64,000 nucleotides of DNA from Candidatus Hebobacterum abditum (GTDB taxonomy: Bacteria > Armatimonadota > Hebobacteria > Hebobacterales > Hebobacteraceae). How positions within the stretch are numbered: position 1 is the first letter of the stretch; each line of letters begins with the position of its first letter. A model generated the notes under the pieces. The model worked only from the letters and a program-made list of their open reading frames with translations, did not search any database and was not told the DNA's origin. This document shows, one piece after another, positions 44,043 to 51,960 of the stretch. Both the position numbers and the translations under genes were made by a program. Where the stretch lies: the NCBI GenBank assembly GCA_029821875.1, contig JALGXW010000012.1, positions 62,001-126,000 of the forward strand, in the 5' to 3' direction.

Positions 44043-46088
44043 GTGGCTGAGAGGCTTGATGAGCGGGACGAGGCGGCGCAGGAGAAACCTGAGGACGCAG
44101 GCCAGTGGTATCTCGAGCGCCGGCCGGAACTAGAGCCCACCGAGTTCAAGGAGGGCTTCACCCTTCGCACCGTACTGGGAGCGCTGTTCGTCGGCGTCCT
44201 CATGCTTCCCGGGGGGATCTACCTGGGACTGCTGGTAGGGCAGAACCTGGGCCCGGCCGCCCAGTGGACTACGATCATTCTGTTCACCGAGGTCGCGCGG
44301 CGGTCTTTCACCGTGCTGAGCCGCCAAGAGATCTACCTGATCTACTACATGGCGGGCAGCATCAACTCGCTCACCGGCGGACTGATGCTGGCGGGCGGGA
44401 CGTTCGCCTGGTTCATCTGGGCCCAGTACCTGGTGCAGTCACCCTATGCCACGAAGTTCGGGATCGCGGAGATGATCCCGAGTTGGTACGCGCCTCCGCT
44501 GGGCTCGGAAGCTTATGTCCAGCGAACGTTCCTCCATAAGGACTGGCTGATTCCGCTCGCGCTGGGGTTGACCGGTGCAGTCCTGTGGCGGGGGCAGTGG
44601 CTGGGGATGGGGTACTTCCTGTTTCGAACGACCTCAGACGTCGAGCGCCTGCCGTTCCCGATGGCGCCCATCGCGGCGCAGGGCGCAACGGCGCTGGCGG
44701 AGGTATCGGAGGAGGCGGAGTCCTGGCGGTGGCCCGTGTTCAGTGTGGGCACGGTCATCGGGCTGGTGTACGGGTTCTTCTTCGTGGCGATCCCCGTGAT
44801 CACGAGTGGGTTCCTCGCCGATCCTCTCATGCTGATCCCGATCCCATTCATCGACCTGATGAGGAACACTGAGGACGTATTCCCAGCCGGCCGCATCGGG
44901 GTTGGGACAGACCTTGGGCTGATCTTCTATGGCTTCGTCCTTCCCTTCCCGCTCGTGGCCGGGCAGTTCATCGGGACGATGCTGGGCAACTTCGTCTTCG
45001 CGCCCATGCTCTACCGGATGAACCCAGCCTTGTTCCCCACCTGGGCGAAGGGGATGAACCTGATCCAGAGCGAGATGACGCTCCAGTTCGACCTGTTCAT
45101 GAGCGTCGGCATCGGGGTCTCGCTGGCGATTGCCGTCATCGGGATTCACGCGGTGATAGTGGCAATGCTCCGGGCGAAGGTGCGGCGAGCGCAGGGGCTG
45201 CAATCGCACGGGTATGCGGACGTGCCGGAGGGAAGGGGCGATTTCCCGATCTGGCTCGCATTGGGGGCCTGGTCGCTCTCCACGATCGGATACATCCTCA
45301 TCGCCCACAAGCTGGTGCCGGCGTTTCCGATCTACTTCCTCCTCATCTTCGGCTTCATCTGGACGCCGCTCGTGTCGTACATGTCCGCTCGGATGATGGG
45401 TCTGACCGGCCGTCCGCTCGAGATTCCGTACGTCCAGCAGGCAACCTACATCCTCAGCGGGTACCAAGGCGTGGACATCTGGTTCGCGCCCATGCCCCTG
45501 CACGATGTTGGGTGGTCGGCACAGAGCTTCCGAGAGGTGGAGCTCACGGGCACCAAGATCACCTCGGTCATCAAGGCGGATATCTTCGTGTTCTTTCTCG
45601 TGCTGATCTTCGGCTTCGCCTACTGGTCGTTCTTCTGGAAATCGAGTGAGATACCGTCATCGCAGTATCCGTACGCACAGGCATTCTGGCCGATCAGCGC
45701 GTTCTACCAGTCGCTGTGGGCGACGTCCACGCTGCCCGGCGATATCGAGAGGCCGCGATACCTGATCGAGGCGCTCAAGTTCGACGTGATCACGACGGCC
45801 GGCGTGAGCGCGCTGGTGCTGTATGTCGGGATGATGCTGCTGAAGATCCCGTCGCTGTGGTTCTACGGCTTTGCGGGGGGATTCTACAGCATGACGTGGT
45901 GGGCGATTCCGCTGTTCATCGGCGGGGTGTTGGGGAAGTACTACTTCTCCCGCCGGTTTGGCGCGAGGACCTGGGCGCGCTACACGCCTGTGCTGGCGGC
46001 TGGGTACGTGTGCGGGATCGGCCTGATCGGAATGGTATCGATCGGCCTCACCATCATCTTCAGGGCCGTCAGGTCGCTGCCATTCTGA
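44043..46088 (+). CDS. OPT-family oligopeptide transporter-like protein
   Basis: 681 residues, about 14-16 membrane helices. It opens with a charged cytoplasmic tail and FTLRTVLGALFVGVLM followed by GQNLGPAAQWTTIILFTEVA, resembling the N-terminal OPT helices. FRTTSDVERLPFPMAPIAAQ and later ADIFVFFLVLIFGFAYW are consistent with the OPT/YSL group. Prokaryotic OPT proteins take up oligopeptides or metal-peptide chelates by proton symport. GTG start with GGAGAGGTG upstream; 42 nt after the fused permease. It may import or recycle the compound handled by the adjacent ABC exporter (inference). Confidence 0.75.
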   Translation: MAERLDERDEAAQEKPEDAGQWYLERRPELEPTEFKEGFTLRTVLGALFVGVLMLPGGIYLGLLVGQNLGPAAQWTTIILFTEVARRSFTVLSRQEIYLIYYMAGSINSLTGGLMLAGGTFAWFIWAQYLVQSPYATKFGIAEMIPSWYAPPLGSEAYVQRTFLHKDWLIPLALGLTGAVLWRGQWLGMGYFLFRTTSDVERLPFPMAPIAAQGATALAEVSEEAESWRWPVFSVGTVIGLVYGFFFVAIPVITSGFLADPLMLIPIPFIDLMRNTEDVFPAGRIGVGTDLGLIFYGFVLPFPLVAGQFIGTMLGNFVFAPMLYRMNPALFPTWAKGMNLIQSEMTLQFDLFMSVGIGVSLAIAVIGIHAVIVAMLRAKVRRAQGLQSHGYADVPEGRGDFPIWLALGAWSLSTIGYILIAHKLVPAFPIYFLLIFGFIWTPLVSYMSARMMGLTGRPLEIPYVQQATYILSGYQGVDIWFAPMPLHDVGWSAQSFREVELTGTKITSVIKADIFVFFLVLIFGFAYWSFFWKSSEIPSSQYPYAQAFWPISAFYQSLWATSTLPGDIERPRYLIEALKFDVITTAGVSALVLYVGMMLLKIPSLWFYGFAGGFYSMTWWAIPLFIGGVLGKYYFSRRFGARTWARYTPVLAAGYVCGIGLIGMVSIGLTIIFRAVRSLPF

Positions 46089-46107
46089 TGCGGGCCGGGA
46101 GTCCGGC

Positions 46108-47031
46108 TTGAGCGACGAAACGACGTTCATCGGTTGGCACGGGATCTCGGCGAAAGTGCCGGCCGAGTGGAGCTTGGCGGCGGTAGGCGGAGACAGGAGA
46201 TCCGGCTACCTGCGGGCCGACTATGAGCAGATGCCGCGTCTGCAGGTGAAGTGGTCGCGGAAGCACATCGATCTGGAGAAGAAGCGGCAGGAGTACTGCA
46301 AACGTCTGACGGTTGGGAAGCGGCGCCGCCCCACAGGGCTCGAAGTCAGCACTTCGGTGAAGGTGATCAGCAAGCGCGCCAAGCCGAAGAAGGACATCCT
46401 CACCTTCGCCTGGCGTGGCGCGCACTGTGGGATGGGCCTCGTGTGGAACTGCGAGGTGTGCAGCCGGGCCGTCATTGCACAGGTGGGCTGGCCAAAGGAG
46501 GAGGAGGGCCGGGAGACTGCACAGGCAGTGCTGCAGTCTCTGGACGATCACGGGATCGAGGGCTGGGATACGTGGGGTGTAGATGGGCTCGTGTTCTTGG
46601 CACCGACCGAGTATGAGTTGGAAGGCTGGAAGCGCATGACGCGATACCTGGAGGTGCGACTTCTCCGGGGCGACGAGAAGCTGAAGGTCGCCCGATGGGG
46701 GATCGTGCCCCTGGTGCTGGGCGAGCGAAGCGTGGCGGACTGGTTCGAAGACGCGTTTGGCCGCCGGCGAGACGTGCGCTGGGCGGGGGAGGAGCGGCAG
46801 GTCAAGGGGCACGAGGGGTTTGCCGCGAGTGGAGAGCGCCGGAGGCTCGCCGGTGGGGTCCGCACGGGGCTCGCCCGGGCTCTGAGACGTCCGCCAGCGG
46901 TGGAGTTCGAGGCGCAAGTCTGGCACTGCCCGGAGTCGAATCGACTGTATATGGTCGAGGCCCTCCACAGAGGCGAAGGAGAAGCTCTGCAGGGAGCCGT
47001 CGAGTCGGTCCTCTGCCATCGGGGGGCGTGA
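46108..47031 (+). CDS. Unrecognised soluble protein of the OPT/ABC operon
   Basis: 307 residues, no signal peptide or membrane helix, rich in W, R and E. Two related halves are possible: residues about 8-140 (GWHGISAKVPAEWSLAAVGG) and about 160-300 (VFLAPTEYELEGWKRMTRYL) each combine a W-containing strand region with VKW or VRLL strands. Cysteines C110 and C113 lie near the middle (WNCEVCSR). I do not know the family. TTG start with GGGAG about 7 nt upstream; it is 19 nt after the OPT gene and 2 nt before the PqqD-like gene, so co-expression is almost certain. Confidence 0.7.
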   Translation: MSDETTFIGWHGISAKVPAEWSLAAVGGDRRSGYLRADYEQMPRLQVKWSRKHIDLEKKRQEYCKRLTVGKRRRPTGLEVSTSVKVISKRAKPKKDILTFAWRGAHCGMGLVWNCEVCSRAVIAQVGWPKEEEGRETAQAVLQSLDDHGIEGWDTWGVDGLVFLAPTEYELEGWKRMTRYLEVRLLRGDEKLKVARWGIVPLVLGERSVADWFEDAFGRRRDVRWAGEERQVKGHEGFAASGERRRLAGGVRTGLARALRRPPAVEFEAQVWHCPESNRLYMVEALHRGEGEALQGAVESVLCHRGA

Positions 47032-47033
47032 CG

Positions 47034-47444
47034 ATGCGGCTGCGGCGGCGACCACGCGTGACGCCCGAGCAGGTGTTGAGCTCGCGGCCGGTGAGGAATG
47101 CGAATCTGCGAACGGAGGAACTGGACGACGGCGGCATCCGGATAATCGCATACCGACGGGAAGCCTGGTGGGTGCGCCTGCTTGCGATAGTCTTCCCGAT
47201 CCCGAGAGAGCGCCGAATCGAACTGGACTCCGTGGGCAAGCAGGTGTGGGAGCTATGTGATGGCGAACACACCCTGAAGGAGATGATCGGAGTCTTCCAA
47301 AGACGTCACAAGCTGACACGCATGGAGGCAGAGTGGTCGCTGAGGAACTACCTCAGGGACCTCGGGAAGCGTCGCCTGGTCGGATTCGCGGTCGAGGAAT
47401 CGAAGGAGAACGAGGGAGAACGAGCACATGGGAAGCGTGCTTGA
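47034..47444 (+). CDS. PqqD-family protein
   Basis: 136 residues. The PqqD/RRE fold is indicated by ERRIELDSVGKQVWELCDGE followed by HTLKEMIGVFQRRHKLTRME and YLRDLGKRRLVGF. A hydrophobic insert WWVRLLAIVFPIP sits between strands, which could contact the membrane. PqqD domains bind leader peptides in RiPP pathways and deliver them to enzymes or transporters. No precursor peptide or radical SAM gene is adjacent. The ATG is 2 nt after the preceding TGA. Its last 17 nt overlap the next permease gene. Confidence 0.8.
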   Translation: MRLRRRPRVTPEQVLSSRPVRNANLRTEELDDGGIRIIAYRREAWWVRLLAIVFPIPRERRIELDSVGKQVWELCDGEHTLKEMIGVFQRRHKLTRMEAEWSLRNYLRDLGKRRLVGFAVEESKENEGERAHGKRA

Positions 47445-48117
47445 GGATGTCGCTGGCAAGCGAGGTATAGAGAAGCAGATCGTCTTGCCCTGGTCTAAGG
47501 CGCTCCAGATGACGCGCGAGAACATCTTCGTGCGACTGGGCCGCTCGGCGATCACGGCGTCAGGGATCTTCCTCGGCATCGCCTTCCTTGCCGCGGTGCT
47601 GTTCAGTGCCGCCGGACAGCGGGTGGCCGCGGCGGTGATAGAACGGGACTTCGGCCAGGCGCAAAACCCCGAAGAGTTCCAGGCTCGCATTATCTGGCTG
47701 GCCGCGATGTCGCTTGTCGTGGCCACCGTTGGGATCGTCAACTCCATGCTCATGTCGGTCACGGAGCGCTACAAGGAGATTGGCACGATGAAGTGTCTGG
47801 GCGCGCTCGACACTTTCATCGTGCGATTGTTCCTGCTGGAGGCCGGCCTGCTGGGCATCCTCGGGTCGGCGCTGGGCGCCTTCGTGGGGGCAGGTATAAC
47901 GATGCTGTTCTTCGTGGGCCGTGTTGACGGATGGGGGGGCATACTGGAAACCTGGGCGACAACGGCGGTGGAGATAGGCGGCACAGGAATCCCCCTGTGG
48001 CTCTGCATTATCTTCGGCGTGATGCTCGGGGGGATTCTGTCGGTATTGGCATCGCTGTACCCGGCCTGGCGAGCCGCGAAGATGCCGCCGGCCGCGGCGC
48101 TTCGTTCTGAGTTCTAA
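47428..48117 (+). CDS. Minimal FtsX-type ABC permease
   Basis: 229 residues. It contains TM1 (LGRSAITASGIFLGIAFLAA), a very short extracytoplasmic segment of about 40 residues in place of the usual ~200-residue domain, then the three C-terminal helices with MSVTERYKEIGTMKCLGALD, the coupling element that contacts the ATPase, and the family ending ASLYPAWRAAKMPPAAALRSEF split over the last helix. It probably pairs with the 1571-residue permease to form a heterodimer. The ATG has GAGGGAG upstream and lies within the end of the PqqD-like gene. Confidence 0.85.
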   Translation: MGSVLEDVAGKRGIEKQIVLPWSKALQMTRENIFVRLGRSAITASGIFLGIAFLAAVLFSAAGQRVAAAVIERDFGQAQNPEEFQARIIWLAAMSLVVATVGIVNSMLMSVTERYKEIGTMKCLGALDTFIVRLFLLEAGLLGILGSALGAFVGAGITMLFFVGRVDGWGGILETWATTAVEIGGTGIPLWLCIIFGVMLGGILSVLASLYPAWRAAKMPPAAALRSEF

Positions 48118-48142
48118 GCAGCAGGAGTTAAGGGAGGGCCAG

Positions 48143-48883
48143 ATGTCTGTATACGAGTACATCGTAAGGACGAAGGATCTGTCGAAGTTCTACACCCTTG
48201 GAGGGACCGAGGTCCGTGCCCTGGACGACGTCGCGCTCGACATTCGGCGCGGCGAATACGTCTCGATCATGGGGCCGTCCGGCTCGGGGAAGTCGACCCT
48301 CTTCAACATGATCGGCGGGCTGGACAAGCCCACGAAGGGCACGGTCTTCATCGACGAGGTAGACATGGCGCAGTTGACGGCCTCGGAGCTGGCATTCCTG
48401 CGCTGTCGGAAGATCGGCTACATCTTCCAGACCTTCAACCTCATCCCGGTGATGACGGCCCTTGAGAACGTTACGCTCCCGATGGTCTTCGCGGGTCTGA
48501 CCACGGATGATGCCCTCGACAAGGGTATGCAGCTCTTGAAGACCGTGGGGCTGGGAGAGCGCTACGACCACAAGCCGACCGAGCTGTCGGGCGGTCAGCA
48601 GCAGCGCGTCGCCATCGCCCGGGCCTTCGCGAATGATCCCGCCATCATTCTCGCCGACGAGCCGACGGGCAACCTCGACCTGCGGACCGGGAAAGAGATC
48701 ATCACGCTGCTGAAGCAGATGAACGAGGAGAAGAAAGTCACCGTCATATCGGCGACGCACGACCTCAAGATGATCGACGTGTCCGACCGCGTTGTCTGGA
48801 TTCGTGACGGCAAGATCGAGAGAATCGAGGACCGCAAGGACATCGACCTGCAGGTGGGCCAGATGGAATACGAGGAGGAGTAG
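48143..48883 (+). CDS. LolD/MacB-type ABC transporter ATPase
   Basis: 246 residues. Walker A GPSGSGKST, Q-loop IFQTFNLIP, signature LSGGQQQRVAIARAF, Walker B IILADEPTGNLD and H-loop SATHDL are all intact. The GNLD ending and the FNLIP loop are typical of the MacB/LolD/FtsE branch that works with FtsX-fold permeases. This should energise the two permeases of the operon by mechanotransmission. ATG preceded by GGGAGG. It is the last gene of the operon, followed by a hairpin at 48912-48938. Confidence 0.95.
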   Translation: MSVYEYIVRTKDLSKFYTLGGTEVRALDDVALDIRRGEYVSIMGPSGSGKSTLFNMIGGLDKPTKGTVFIDEVDMAQLTASELAFLRCRKIGYIFQTFNLIPVMTALENVTLPMVFAGLTTDDALDKGMQLLKTVGLGERYDHKPTELSGGQQQRVAIARAFANDPAIILADEPTGNLDLRTGKEIITLLKQMNEEKKVTVISATHDLKMIDVSDRVVWIRDGKIERIEDRKDIDLQVGQMEYEEE

Positions 48884-48911
48884 CCGCGCCCGCTTGGTCG
48901 CGGACTTCGGG

Positions 48912-48938
48912 CTGCGCCCCGCCGCGTGCGGGGCGCAG
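48912..48938 (+). terminator. Hairpin terminator after the ABC operon
   Basis: CTGCGCCCCGC, a 5-nt loop and GCGGGGCGCAG form a perfect 11-bp stem, followed by TTGCTGTT. The T-run is weak, so termination may be partial or Rho-assisted. A second, less perfect hairpin follows near 48955-48980. Confidence 0.55.
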
Positions 48939-48985
48939 TTGCTGTTGGCTGTGGCTCGGGGCCGCGAGCGGCCTCGGGTGATTTC

Positions 48986-49015
48986 TTGACACACGGATGC
49001 CGATTCACCTATTAT
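48986..49015 (+). promoter_or_regulatory. Promoter of the SPOR-grpE-ftsZ cluster
   Basis: TTGACA (48986-48991), an 18-bp spacer and TATTAT (49010-49015). Transcription would start near 49022, about 70 nt before the SPOR-protein ATG. Confidence 0.65.
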
Positions 49016-49094
49016 CAGACGTGGGCTTGCGCTGGATGTTGGCCTGCCGTTGCGAGAGGCGGCCCCGAGCCGCGTGAGCCGTTTGGATGGGGCG

Positions 49095-49799
49095 ATGAGA
49101 AGGCGGTCAGAGTACGGGGGCTTCCCCGCAGTTCTGCTGACGTTCTCGCTGCTGCTGCTCGTCCTCGCGCTTGGATTCGTTGTTGGGCGGCTCGTGGTCG
49201 CGCGCGCGTATCTGGATCGAGCGCCGAAGTTGGATCCTCAGGCGGCACAGGCCCCCGAGGTGTGGGACGAGGTCGAGAAGGACCGCTCGGCCGTACCTGG
49301 GCGCACGTATGTGCCTCCCCCCGTGCCACCCGAGCGCCCGCCCGGCGAGGGTGAGGGCCTGCTGGTAATCGGACCCTCAGAGGTGACAGAGGGGGAACCA
49401 GCGGAGGTGAGCCAGCCCCTGATTCCGCAGACGCAACTATGGCCAAGGGAAGCGGGGGACGCCCCGGAGAGGACGCCACCACCTGAGAGGCCCAGACCGG
49501 CGCCCGAGCCAGAGGCGGCGCCCGTGCAGCAGCCGCCGACGAGGCCGGCGGAGCCGGAGCAGCCGTCCGAGCGCGTCTACTCGATACAGGTGGGTGTCTT
49601 CGCCTCTCGAGAAGGCGCGCGTCAGGTGGTTGACGAGCTGGCCCGATCAGGATACCAAGCGCGCATTGCGCCGGAGAAAAGAGGCGACAAGGAGCTGTTT
49701 CGAGTCCTGACGGGCCGGTATCGGGATGAGTACACGGCGCGGAAGACGGTGGAGCAGTTACGCGCGGACGGCTTCGAGGCGTTCCTCGTACAGCACTAG
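49095..49799 (+). CDS. SPOR-domain membrane protein
   Basis: 234 residues. One membrane helix (about 12-33, AVLLTFSLLLLVLALGFVVG) is followed by a Pro/Glu-rich extracytoplasmic linker (about 50-155) and a C-terminal SPOR domain (about 158-234: YSIQVGVFASREGARQVVDE, then FRVLTGRYRD). SPOR domains bind denuded glycan strands at the division septum. The ATG at 49095 follows GGATGGGG; an upstream TTG at 49050 would add 15 residues. Grouping with grpE and ftsZ supports a division role. Confidence 0.85.
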   Translation: MRRRSEYGGFPAVLLTFSLLLLVLALGFVVGRLVVARAYLDRAPKLDPQAAQAPEVWDEVEKDRSAVPGRTYVPPPVPPERPPGEGEGLLVIGPSEVTEGEPAEVSQPLIPQTQLWPREAGDAPERTPPPERPRPAPEPEAAPVQQPPTRPAEPEQPSERVYSIQVGVFASREGARQVVDELARSGYQARIAPEKRGDKELFRVLTGRYRDEYTARKTVEQLRADGFEAFLVQH

Positions 49800-49883
49800 A
49801 ATCGTCCTTCCGGGACGGAGGGAATGGCGCCCTACGGCTGCCACGGGGCGGGTCAGTGATGCGACAGGGGAGAGAACAGGGAA

Positions 49884-50549
49884 GTGACGGATAGCAGTCG
49901 CCACAGTAACGGGACCGAACCCGAGCCGCAGACAGGGCCGCAGGAGGAGGCCGTCGAAGTCACGCGCGAGACAGGGCCGCCGGACGCCTTTGCAGCTCCT
50001 GCAGAGGAGTTGCTCCCCGACGAGGAAGAGGAGATGCGGGAGGCGCCGGAGCTCGAGGTGCTGCAAGGCGAGATGGCCCTTCTGGAGCAGCAGCTCGAGC
50101 AAATCCGCGACCGCTATATTAGGGCCGTCGCCGATCTTGACAACTCCAGGAAGCGCGCTAGGCAGGCGATTGCAGAGGCCCGACACCAGGCTGTAGCGAA
50201 CGTGTTGTTCGATCTGCTGCCGTTGCTGGACAACTTCGAGAGAGCGTTGGAGACCGTACAGCCCGGCCCAGGCGCCTCCCAGGAAGCGCTGGCGATCTAC
50301 GATGGTGTCGCTCTCATCCACCGCCAGTTGAAGGGGCTGTTGGAACAGCGGGGGGTCAAGCCGATTGAGGCCATGGGCGAGACCTTCGATCCGGCGCTTC
50401 ACGAAGCCGTTGCCCAGGTGCCTGCCGATGGCGACCAGAAGGAAGGTACAGTCGCCCTGGAGATGCAGAAGGGCTACATGCATGGGGACAGAGTGCTGCG
50501 CCCCAGTCGCGTGGGCGTTGTCGTGAGGCCATCGGCAACGGAAGACTGA
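49884..50549 (+). CDS. grpE: Nucleotide exchange factor GrpE
   Basis: 221 residues. An acidic, disordered N-terminus of about 55 residues precedes the long coiled coil (ELEVLQGEMALLEQQLEQIR) and the family motifs YIRAVADLDNSRKRA, LLPLLDNFERAL, GETFDPALHEAV and the ending RVLRPSRVGVVV. GrpE releases ADP from DnaK. No dnaK or dnaJ is adjacent, which is unusual. GTG start; a purine-rich stretch GGGGAGAG lies about 12 nt upstream. It is 84 bp after the SPOR gene. Confidence 0.93.
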   Translation: MTDSSRHSNGTEPEPQTGPQEEAVEVTRETGPPDAFAAPAEELLPDEEEEMREAPELEVLQGEMALLEQQLEQIRDRYIRAVADLDNSRKRARQAIAEARHQAVANVLFDLLPLLDNFERALETVQPGPGASQEALAIYDGVALIHRQLKGLLEQRGVKPIEAMGETFDPALHEAVAQVPADGDQKEGTVALEMQKGYMHGDRVLRPSRVGVVVRPSATED

Positions 50550-50657
50550 CCCGGATCGCTCAGCTTCGTGCGTCAAGAGGGACGCCCGCGGGGGCGTCGA
50601 AGAGGAGGCCTGTCGAGCTGGGCGAGGTGGGACTCCAAGTAGAGGCGAGGACGAATC

Positions 50658-51869
50658 GTGGCGCCGTCGAAACGCAGGAAACGCAAGGAAAGCCCGCCTG
50701 AAGAGGCGGTCGTGGATCCTAGCCAGGAGCCTGTCGAGGCCGAGGAACCTATCGAGGGCGAGGGACCCGAGGTGGCAGAGCCGGAGGTCCTGGCGCCGGA
50801 ACGGGGAGAGACTCCCATGTCTAGCACTCAGACGACGAGCGGGGCGGTTATTCGTGTGATCGGGGTCGGCGGAGCCGGCAGCAACGCGGTCGACCGCATG
50901 ATCGAGGTCAGTCTGCATGGCGTCGAGTTCGTGGCCGCCAACACCGATCTCCAGGCACTGTCGCGCTCGCAGGCCGGCAAGAAGCTGCAGCTGGGACCGG
51001 CGGTCACCAATGGTCTAGGTGCCGGAGGCGATCCGGAGGTCGGCGCGCGTTCGGCCGACGAGAGCCGGTCGGACATCAAAGATGCCCTTGAGGGCGCCGA
51101 CCTCATATTCATCACTTCCGGGATGGGTGGGGGCACGGGCACGGGCGGCGCGCCGGTTGTCGCCGAGGTCAGCCGGGAGCTGGGCGCTCTGACAGTGGCC
51201 GTCGTCACTAAGCCGTTTTCCTTTGAGCGCGGTCGGCGACACAGCATCGCCGAGGAGGGGCTGGACAACCTGCGCACGAAGGTCGATACGCTCATCACGG
51301 TGCCGAACGATCGCCTGCTCGGAGTGGTGCAGAAGAAGGTCTCGCTCCTTGAGGCCTTCACCTTGGCCGACGAGGTGCTTCGGGAGGGCGTCCAAGGGAT
51401 TTCTGACCTCATAACCGTGCCGGGTCTGATCAACCTCGATTTCGCCGACGTCAAGGCGATCATTCAGGACGCCGGGTCGGCGCTCATGGGCATCGGCACC
51501 GGCACCGGTGAGACCCGCGCCGCCGATGCCGCGCAGGCGGCGATCTCGAGTCCGCTCCTCGAGACGACAATGGACGGCGCCACCCGCATCCTGTTCAACA
51601 TCACGGGCGGAGGCGATCTATCGCTTGCTGAGGTCGAGGAGGCCGCGAAGGTCATCTCGGCCGCGTCGGACTCGCCGGACACGAACGTGCTGTTCGGGGT
51701 CGTGCTGGCGCCGGAGCCCTCGGAGGAAGTTCGAGTCACGGTGCTCGCCACCGGCTTCGAGCAGGGCGGCCGACCGATGCAGCCGGACCAGCAGGATGAC
51801 AGCATTCCCGCTGTAGAGCCTGTGCCAGAGGCAGACCTCGAGGTGCCTACGTTCCTACGGAACCGATAG
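50658..51869 (+). CDS. ftsZ: Cell-division GTPase FtsZ with N-terminal extension
   Basis: 403 residues from a GTG with GAGG 7 nt upstream. The tubulin signature GGGTGTG is at 157-163 (GMGGGTGTGGAPV), with NTDLQALSRS, VPNDRLL, NLDFADVKAI (T7 loop) and the C-terminal peptide VPTFLRNR, the conserved tail that binds FtsA/SepF-type partners. The first 53 residues are a basic patch (KRRKRK) and then a Glu/Pro-rich acidic stretch not found in standard FtsZ. A second start, the ATG at 50817 with GGGGAGAG 6-7 nt upstream, would give a normal-length FtsZ. The linker before the tail is short (about 20 residues). Confidence 0.95.
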   Translation: MAPSKRRKRKESPPEEAVVDPSQEPVEAEEPIEGEGPEVAEPEVLAPERGETPMSSTQTTSGAVIRVIGVGGAGSNAVDRMIEVSLHGVEFVAANTDLQALSRSQAGKKLQLGPAVTNGLGAGGDPEVGARSADESRSDIKDALEGADLIFITSGMGGGTGTGGAPVVAEVSRELGALTVAVVTKPFSFERGRRHSIAEEGLDNLRTKVDTLITVPNDRLLGVVQKKVSLLEAFTLADEVLREGVQGISDLITVPGLINLDFADVKAIIQDAGSALMGIGTGTGETRAADAAQAAISSPLLETTMDGATRILFNITGGGDLSLAEVEEAAKVISAASDSPDTNVLFGVVLAPEPSEEVRVTVLATGFEQGGRPMQPDQQDDSIPAVEPVPEADLEVPTFLRNR

Positions 51870-51905
51870 GCCTGTCCTAGAAGCACAGGAGAGCCAGAGA
51901 CCGGA

Positions 51906-51932
51906 ACGGAGGCCGCCTGAGGCGGCCTCCGT
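51906..51932 (+). terminator. Terminator after ftsZ
   Basis: ACGGAGGCCGCC-TGA-GGCGGCCTCCGT forms a perfect 12-bp stem with a 3-nt loop and ends in TTT. The stem is symmetrical, so it may also serve the convergent permease gene that ends at 51961. Confidence 0.75.
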
Positions 51933-51960
51933 TTGCTGGTGGGTGGGGGGGGGAGGCCAG

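Noticed and set aside
46695-47444. A RiPP biosynthesis cluster around the PqqD-like gene
   Set aside because: No precursor peptide, radical SAM maturase or cyclase gene is adjacent. The link to peptide handling is left as a hypothesis about the operon, not a RiPP call.
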